Source: Acidobacteriota bacterium (GTDB lineage: Bacteria > Acidobacteriota > Blastocatellia > Pyrinomonadales > Pyrinomonadaceae). From it: 12,165 nt of DNA. The notes under the pieces were generated by a model. That model was not told the origin of the DNA and ran no database searches. It was given only the letters and a program-made list of their open reading frames with translations. The translations under genes were made by a program, and so were the position numbers. Shown piece after piece: positions 8,357 to 12,165 of this stretch (positions are counted from its first letter, which is position 1; every line of letters starts with the position of its first letter). The stretch is taken from the NCBI GenBank assembly GCA_020199975.1, contig JAIVJP010000011.1, positions 1 through 12,165 of the forward strand, given 5' to 3'.

Positions 8357-8594
8357 GAAACAGGTCATCGGACGCTTGGAGGACATGTTTAGCAGCCTGA
8401 CGGAGTTGGCCGCAGCAGTCTCTGCGGGCGTGGAAAACCTCGTCTTTCAAAAAGGCGTCCAGGGAGGCGTTCCCATTGTCGGACATTTGCTCGGACGTGT
8501 CCTGACACGAACCGAAGAGCTGCTCGGCCATCCGCTGGTCATTGGATTGATATTTCTCTTTTCCATCATCGCGCTGCTGGCAGTAGCCTTATGA
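8265..8594 (+). CDS. C-terminal segment of the NuoL-like subunit, in the +1 frame
   Basis: Read in the frame of TGA 8592-8594, about 109 codons follow the in-frame stop at 8262-8264. They encode an amphipathic, charged helical stretch (EDYSAEHIGRTENLFGRL and onward) and then a clear membrane helix, HPLVIGLIFLFSIIALLAVAL, read here as two blocks: HPLVIGLIFL and FSIIALLAVAL. This matches the lateral helix plus last helix expected at a NuoL C-terminus. There is no ATG or GTG with a Shine-Dalgarno site; the only possible starts are TTG 8376 and ATG 8385, both in the middle of the helix. The stop overlaps the next start as ATGA (8591-8594), the expected arrangement if ribosomes arrive in this frame. 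Best reading: the true 3' end of the preceding gene, displaced by a frameshift. A separate 72-residue protein from TTG 8376 is the less likely alternative. Confidence 0.7.
   Translation, partial: GEDYSAEHIGRTENLFGRLTESAAGVSGWFEKQVIGRLEDMFSSLTELAAAVSAGVENLVFQKGVQGGVPIVGHLLGRVLTRTEELLGHPLVIGLIFLFSIIALLAVAL
8301..8456 (+). repeat. Tandem 78-bp (26-codon) repeat inside the NuoL-like C-terminal tail
   Basis: Two units, 8301-8378 and 8379-8456. The first begins ENLFGRLTESAAGVSG and the second EDMFSSLTELAAAVSA; about 11 of 26 residues match, and the DNA shares blocks such as CTGACGGAGT and TGGCCGC/CGGCCGC. The period is a whole number of codons and the similarity makes sense only in the frame that ends at 8594, which supports that frame as coding. 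Each unit would form an amphipathic helix of about seven turns. Confidence 0.65.
8591..8594 (+). promoter_or_regulatory. ATGA stop-start overlap, translational coupling
   Basis: TGA 8592-8594 of the NuoL-like tail overlaps ATG 8591-8593 of the next gene. There is no good Shine-Dalgarno sequence in the 20 nt upstream, so the downstream gene probably depends on ribosomes that finish in the +1 frame. This makes the frameshift matter for expression of the next subunit. Confidence 0.7.
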
Positions 8595-10153
8595 TCCTAA
8601 ACGAAATCTTCGCATCGCAGCAGATCGGGTTTCCTATCCTCAGCGTTCTGCTCTTTCTTCCACTCATCTTCGTCTTGGTTCTGAATTTTATCCGAGACGA
8701 TCATCTGGCCTATCAGGTCGGGCTCGCAGGCGCCTTAATCGAACTGCTCCTCGCAGGCGTGATGGCCTTCGTCTTTATCCCGGAGATTCCGGACATGCAG
8801 TTTATGGAGCGCGGCTTCCGCATTCCTTACCTGGGCGTCGGTTATCACCTCGGCGTGGACGGTGTGAGCGTGTTGTTTGTTCCGGTGACGGCACTGCTCA
8901 CGGTCATGGTCATACTTTACGCCGAATACGCTGTGAAGTCCGATGCCCGGCATTACGCGATGGCGACACTGGGACTCGAAGCAACGATGATCGGTGCGTT
9001 CGTCTCTCTTGACATGGTGCTCTTCTGGCTCTTTTTTGTGCTTGAGCTGGTGCCGAGCTATTTCCTGATTACGCGTTGGGGGACCGGCCCGCGCCGACAG
9101 CGCGCTGCGCGTGAATATGTCGTGTTCATGAGCACCGGATCGGTGCTCATGCTGGTGGGAATCGCACTGCTAGGAGTTAACTACCACAATGTCTTGCTGG
9201 CTTCGGGTCAGGGGTCCGGCTACTCGTTCGATTTTCTGCATCTTCTTGCTGTGCCGGTGCCAGAGAAGCTGCAGACTCTTATCTTCTTTCTCATCTTCTT
9301 CGGGCTAGCGGTCAAAGCGCCGATCTTCCCCTTTCATACCTGGATGCCGAAGGTGCTTGAAGAAGGGCCGATTGTCGGCATGAGCGTCTTCCTGGTCGGC
9401 ATCAAACTGGGCACCTACGGCTTCATTCGCTTAGTCATTCCGCTTCTGCCGGAAGCCTCCAAAAAGTGGTTTTGGCTGATGGCCCTGCTCGGCGGCATCG
9501 GCGTCGTTTACGGCGCGTTGATCGCGCTCATTCAGACCAACCTGCGCCGCCTGGTGGCTTTCAGCAGCCTGAGCCACATGGGAGTAGTAATGCTGGGAAT
9601 TTTTTCACTCAATTTTTACGGCTTTCAGGGCGGCCTATTGCAGATGATCAATCTGGGAATCACGGGCGCCGGGCTCTTCTTTCTTGCCGGTTTTCTGCAT
9701 ACCCGTGTTGGCCCGCCGGATACCTCGTCGCTGGGCGGACTGGTGCATAACGTCCCGCTACTCACCGCGACATTTCTGATTCTCGCTCTGGCCGGCGTTG
9801 GCTTGCCTGGTACGAATGGGTTCAATGGAGAACACCTCGTCATGCTCGGCACCTTTGAACAACACTGGTACATGGCGATTGCTGCGGGTGTGGGGACTTT
9901 TTTAACGGCAGCCTATTTTCTCTGGTACTTCCAGCGCGCCTTTATGGGTTCGATCAATCCATTAATACACAAAATGCCTGACCTGCGACCCCGCGAGATG
10001 TTCATTGTGGCGGTTCTTGGGGGAATGATCTTCTGGATCGGCCTCGACACAGGACCTATCTTGCGGCGCATGAACGGTTCGCTCAAGGCGCTGGCGATCC
10101 GCGTTGAACGGGGATCGTATGTTGAGGCCGGCACGGCAGCAGCCGTGAAATAG
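8591..10153 (+). CDS. NuoM-like proton-pumping subunit (antiporter-like subunit 2), displaced TM5 glutamate
   Basis: 520 residues, polytopic, Proton_antipo_M family. It begins MILNEIFASQQIGFPILS. Seen: GYHLGVDGVSVLFVP (N-terminal third), Lys242 in TM7 (LAVKAPIFPFHTW), Lys272 in TM8 (VGIKLGTYG), FSSLSHMG, and Glu414 in TM12 (NGFNGEHL). Two oddities. First, TM5 reads D141-M-V-L-F-W-L-F-F-V-L-E-L-V-P155, so the Glu is at 152 while position 150, the canonical site by ungapped alignment with the next gene, is Val. Second, the Asp after WMP is Lys254. Known: the TM5 Glu is essential for coupled proton transfer in E. coli NuoM. This subunit may therefore conduct ions differently or be mainly structural. 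It is joined by ATGA to the NuoL-like gene and followed by a repeat and a paralogue of similar length. Annotation pipelines would likely name it NADH-quinone oxidoreductase subunit M; the context argues for a DabA-linked complex. Confidence 0.88.
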   Translation: MILNEIFASQQIGFPILSVLLFLPLIFVLVLNFIRDDHLAYQVGLAGALIELLLAGVMAFVFIPEIPDMQFMERGFRIPYLGVGYHLGVDGVSVLFVPVTALLTVMVILYAEYAVKSDARHYAMATLGLEATMIGAFVSLDMVLFWLFFVLELVPSYFLITRWGTGPRRQRAAREYVVFMSTGSVLMLVGIALLGVNYHNVLLASGQGSGYSFDFLHLLAVPVPEKLQTLIFFLIFFGLAVKAPIFPFHTWMPKVLEEGPIVGMSVFLVGIKLGTYGFIRLVIPLLPEASKKWFWLMALLGGIGVVYGALIALIQTNLRRLVAFSSLSHMGVVMLGIFSLNFYGFQGGLLQMINLGITGAGLFFLAGFLHTRVGPPDTSSLGGLVHNVPLLTATFLILALAGVGLPGTNGFNGEHLVMLGTFEQHWYMAIAAGVGTFLTAAYFLWYFQRAFMGSINPLIHKMPDLRPREMFIVAVLGGMIFWIGLDTGPILRRMNGSLKALAIRVERGSYVEAGTAAAVK

Positions 10154-10223
10154 CCGCGGACGAACGCGGATCGACGCAGATTGAGATAGATAGTGATCTG
10201 CAAATACCCGCGTTAATGCGCGG
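10154..10223. repeat. Intergenic palindromic repeat with 10-nt sub-repeats
   Basis: Begins right after the TAG of the gene before. The 29-nt arms 10154-10182 and 10195-10223 are inverted copies matching at 20 of 29 positions by hand alignment, around a 12-nt loop. The left arm is built of three 10-mers: CGCGGACGAA, CGCGGATCGA, CGCAGATTGA (10156-10185). This resembles the CGCGGAT...CGCAGAT palindromic repeats seen in many environmental bacterial genomes (from memory, not searched). It has no T tract, so it is not a classic terminator, but the hairpin could modulate readthrough or mRNA decay between two paralogous genes. Confidence 0.7.
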
Positions 10224-10230
10224 CTGGATT

Positions 10231-10238
10231 GAAGAGGA
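10231..10238 (+). promoter_or_regulatory. Ribosome binding site GAAGAGGA that decides a GTG start
   Basis: GAAGAGGA ends 5 nt before GTG 10244. Starting there gives MTLDEIFAAQQIGFPILS, which lines up end to end with MILNEIFASQQIGFPILS of the preceding paralogue. The longer reading from TTG 10229 would bury this site within the coding sequence and add five residues with no counterpart. Confidence 0.7.
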
Positions 10239-10243
10239 ACGTC

Positions 10244-11803
10244 GTGACTCTTGACGAAATTTTTGCCGCGCAGCAGATCGGGTTTCCGATCCTGAGCACT
10301 CTGATCCTGATTCCGGTCGCATCTGCCATTCTCCTTAGTTTTGTTAAGGACGAGAACCTCGCGCGCTGGGTAGGGCTGACCGGCGCGCTCGTGGAACTGC
10401 TGCTCGCGCTGGTCGTGGTTTTTGAGTTTATCCCGGGCGTTTCGTCCATCCAATTTGCCGAGCGCGTGGGGTGGATCTCAACGGTGGGGATTAGCTATCA
10501 CCTCGGCGTCGACGGCATCAGTGTGCTCTTCGTTCCCCTGACGGCGTTCGTGACGGTGGCGGTAATGCTCACCTCATGGCGGGCCGTGAGGTTTCTTAAC
10601 AAGCCTTACCTCGCTGCCATGCTCGCCTTCGAAGCGGCGGCCATCGGCGTCTTCGTTTCGCTTGACCTCTTCGTCTTCTTCGTCTTCTGGGAGCTGATGC
10701 TCATCCCGAGCTATTTTCTGATCAAACTTTGGGGGGCGGGGCCCGAGCGCCAGCATGCGGGATTGAAGTATGTGATGTACATGCTGGTTGGCTCGGCGCC
10801 GCTGCTGATCGGCATCGTCCTGCTCGGCGTAAACTATCACAGCGCGACCGGCGGAAGCGGCGCGGCACCGTCATACTCATTCGATCTTCTGACATTGCTG
10901 GGCGTTCCCATCGCTCCGCCGCTTCAAACTTTGATCTTCTTCCTGCTGGCCTTCGGGTTTGCCGTTAAAGGTCCGCTCTTTCCTTTTCACACTTGGATGC
11001 CCGCTGCGCTTTCGGAAGGGCCGGCGGCGATGAGCATCTTCCTGGTCGGACTCAAGTTGGGAGTCTACGGATTCGTTCGCTTCGTCATTCCACTTCTCCC
11101 GGTGGCTTCCGCGAAATGGTTGTGGCTAATGGCAGTGATTGGCGTCTTTGCGAGCCTCTACGGCGCGTTAATCGCCACAGTCCAACCCAACCTGCGAAGG
11201 CTGCTGGCCTTCGCCAGCGTCAGCCACGTCGGGCTTGCCACGCTTGGGCTGTTCTCCCTGAACCAACAGGGAATTCAGGGCGGCATTGTGATGCTGATCA
11301 ATCTGGGATTTGTCTCGACGGGGCTATTCATATTAGCCGCAAGTCTCCACGCGCGGTCTGGCTCATCCGAGCTTTTGGCATTCGGTGGACTTGCGAGGCA
11401 GACGCCGCTTCTGGCCACGTTCTTCTTCCTCTTCGGCATGGCAGTTATCGGGCTGCCGGGAACGAGCGGTTTCACCGGAGAGTTTCTGATCTTGCAGGGC
11501 GCCTTCCTGCTGCACCCGGCGCTCGCAGGGGCGGCCGTGCTCGGAGTCATACTGAGCGCAGCTTATCTACTGATCTACTACGAGCACGCTTTCTTTGGTC
11601 CGGCGACGCACGAGGCGGTGAAAACTCTTCCCGACCTGCTCCCTCGAGAAACTGTCGTCGCCGCTGCGACGGGCGTCATGATTCTCTGGATCGGCTTCTA
11701 TCCAGCTCCATTCCTGCGCATCACGGGTGGTTCGGTTCAAGCACTTGTGGAGCGTGTCAGGGGCGGTCATGCCGCTGCGATTCGTCCCCAGAACGATAAG
11801 TGA
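10244..11803 (+). CDS. NuoM-like proton-pumping subunit (antiporter-like subunit 3)
   Basis: 519 residues from GTG 10244; an upstream TTG at 10229 is possible but less likely. Tandem paralogue of the gene before, with matching residue numbers through most of its length and roughly half of residues alike by eye. It keeps the full canonical set: Glu150 in TM5 (FVFWELMLIP), Lys242 in TM7 (FAVKGPLFPFHTW), Lys271 in TM8 (VGLKLGVYG), and Glu413 in TM12 (SGFTGEFL). The Asp normally found after WLP is Ala254. Known for the family: these charged residues relay protons across the membrane in NuoM, MrpD and NdhD. Inference: this is an active ion channel of the same complex, in contrast to its neighbour with the moved Glu. 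It is separated from that neighbour by 90 nt containing a palindromic repeat, and from the next gene by 20 nt rich in G, which suggests continued co-transcription. Confidence 0.9.
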   Translation: MTLDEIFAAQQIGFPILSTLILIPVASAILLSFVKDENLARWVGLTGALVELLLALVVVFEFIPGVSSIQFAERVGWISTVGISYHLGVDGISVLFVPLTAFVTVAVMLTSWRAVRFLNKPYLAAMLAFEAAAIGVFVSLDLFVFFVFWELMLIPSYFLIKLWGAGPERQHAGLKYVMYMLVGSAPLLIGIVLLGVNYHSATGGSGAAPSYSFDLLTLLGVPIAPPLQTLIFFLLAFGFAVKGPLFPFHTWMPAALSEGPAAMSIFLVGLKLGVYGFVRFVIPLLPVASAKWLWLMAVIGVFASLYGALIATVQPNLRRLLAFASVSHVGLATLGLFSLNQQGIQGGIVMLINLGFVSTGLFILAASLHARSGSSELLAFGGLARQTPLLATFFFLFGMAVIGLPGTSGFTGEFLILQGAFLLHPALAGAAVLGVILSAAYLLIYYEHAFFGPATHEAVKTLPDLLPRETVVAAATGVMILWIGFYPAPFLRITGGSVQALVERVRGGHAAAIRPQNDK

Positions 11804-11823
11804 GAGGGGGGAAAGGCGCCCGC

Positions 11824-12165
11824 ATGGAAATCTACTCGTTCAAGCCTTTCCTGGCGATCCTGGCGTCATTGCTGGGTGCGATCCTGATCGTCGCCGCCCG
11901 GAAGAAGCCTAATCTTAGGGAAGGATTTTCGGTCGGCGCCGGCGTCGCCCAACTGGTCATTATTCTGAGCATGATCCCCGCAGTCCTGGGCGGCGGGACG
12001 CTTCGCTTCACCCTGTCTTCATTTCTCCCGCAGGTCTCGATCGCATTTCGCGTTGACGCGCTCGCGCTACTTTTTGCCGCGACCGCCTCCTTTTTGTGGA
12101 TCGTCACCGTCTTCTACTCAATCGGTTACATGCGTCTGCACCGGGAGCAAAACCAGACTCGTTTC
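11824..12165 (+). CDS. MrpD/NuoN-like antiporter subunit, N-terminal part (runs off the window)
   Basis: ATG 11824 opens a frame of 114 codons with no stop to the window end. Upstream lies a purine-rich AGAGGGGGGAAAGG (about 11803-11816), a plausible ribosome binding site. The protein starts MEIYSFKPFLAILASLLG, a first membrane helix, and reaches FRVDALALLFAATASF followed by FYSIGYMR, the signature found near TM3 of MrpD/NuoN/NuoL-type subunits, where an Arg/Leu-V-D motif precedes a helix that ends in Y-S-x-G-Y-M. The charged catalytic helices lie beyond the window, so its state cannot be judged. It would be the fifth antiporter-like subunit of the cluster. I favour an MrpD-like type from the Y-S-I-G-Y-M-R pattern, but NuoN and DabB-like assignment remain open. 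Confidence 0.8.
   Translation, partial: MEIYSFKPFLAILASLLGAILIVAARKKPNLREGFSVGAGVAQLVIILSMIPAVLGGGTLRFTLSSFLPQVSIAFRVDALALLFAATASFLWIVTVFYSIGYMRLHREQNQTRF

Noticed and set aside
8376..8594. Independent 72-residue membrane protein starting at TTG 8376
   Set aside because: The same frame upstream of the TTG is already good coding sequence and carries the first unit of a tandem repeat, so the TTG lies inside a longer protein. GGAGG near 8378-8382 is too close to serve it.
10229..10243. TTG 10229 as the start of NuoM-like subunit 3
   Set aside because: GTG 10244 has GAAGAGGA at proper spacing and gives an N-terminus that aligns exactly with the preceding paralogue.
853..11803. Ordinary complex I (nuo) operon
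   Set aside because: Repeated NuoL/NuoM genes occur with DabA and SulP, in an order unlike nuoA-N, and no NuoA-K or hydrophilic subunit is present in the window.

Overview
The window holds one continuous run of plus-strand genes from a GC-rich bacterium. It carries the 3' end of a SulP-family anion transporter, a DUF2309/DabA protein (1323 aa, 2323-6294), and five members of the proton-pumping antiporter family (NuoL/NuoM/MrpD type; PF00361). Shine-Dalgarno sequences, GTG starts and tightly packed or overlapping genes indicate a bacterial operon. Two palindromic intergenic repeats of a kind common in large environmental genomes are also present. The taxon cannot be fixed from sequence alone; a Gram-negative environmental lineage such as Acidobacteriota or Nitrospirota is only a guess.

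Layout. 1-657: last transmembrane part and STAS domain of SulP. 658-852: non-coding, with a ~122 bp inverted-repeat element (685-806) and then a strong ribosome binding site. 853-2310: NuoM-like subunit 1. 2323-6294: DabA. 6287-8594: NuoL-like subunit, whose reading frame breaks near 8261-8271; the C-terminal ~110 codons, including a last membrane helix, continue one frame over and end at 8594 in an ATGA overlap with the next gene. 8591-10153: NuoM-like subunit 2. 10154-10243: a second palindromic repeat and the next RBS. 10244-11803: NuoM-like subunit 3, a tandem paralogue of subunit 2. 11824-12165: start of a fifth, MrpD/NuoN-like subunit that runs off the window.

How it may work together. 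DabA with a NuoL-like partner (DabB) is the DAB inorganic-carbon accumulation system: a beta-carbonic-anhydrase-like zinc site hydrates CO2 to bicarbonate, driven by a cation gradient through the antiporter-like subunit. All four zinc ligands and the neighbouring Arg are recognisable here (C788, D790, R792, H979, C994). What is unusual is that DabA sits among at least five antiporter-like subunits plus a SulP transporter, with no redox (NADH/quinone) subunit of complex I in the window. My inference is an enlarged, ion-driven carbon (or other weak acid/anion) transport complex whose membrane arm resembles that of complex I.

The most checkable oddities are the frameshift in the NuoL-like gene, the displaced TM5 glutamate in NuoM-like subunit 2 (Val150 at the canonical place, Glu at 152), and the two structured intergenic repeats.
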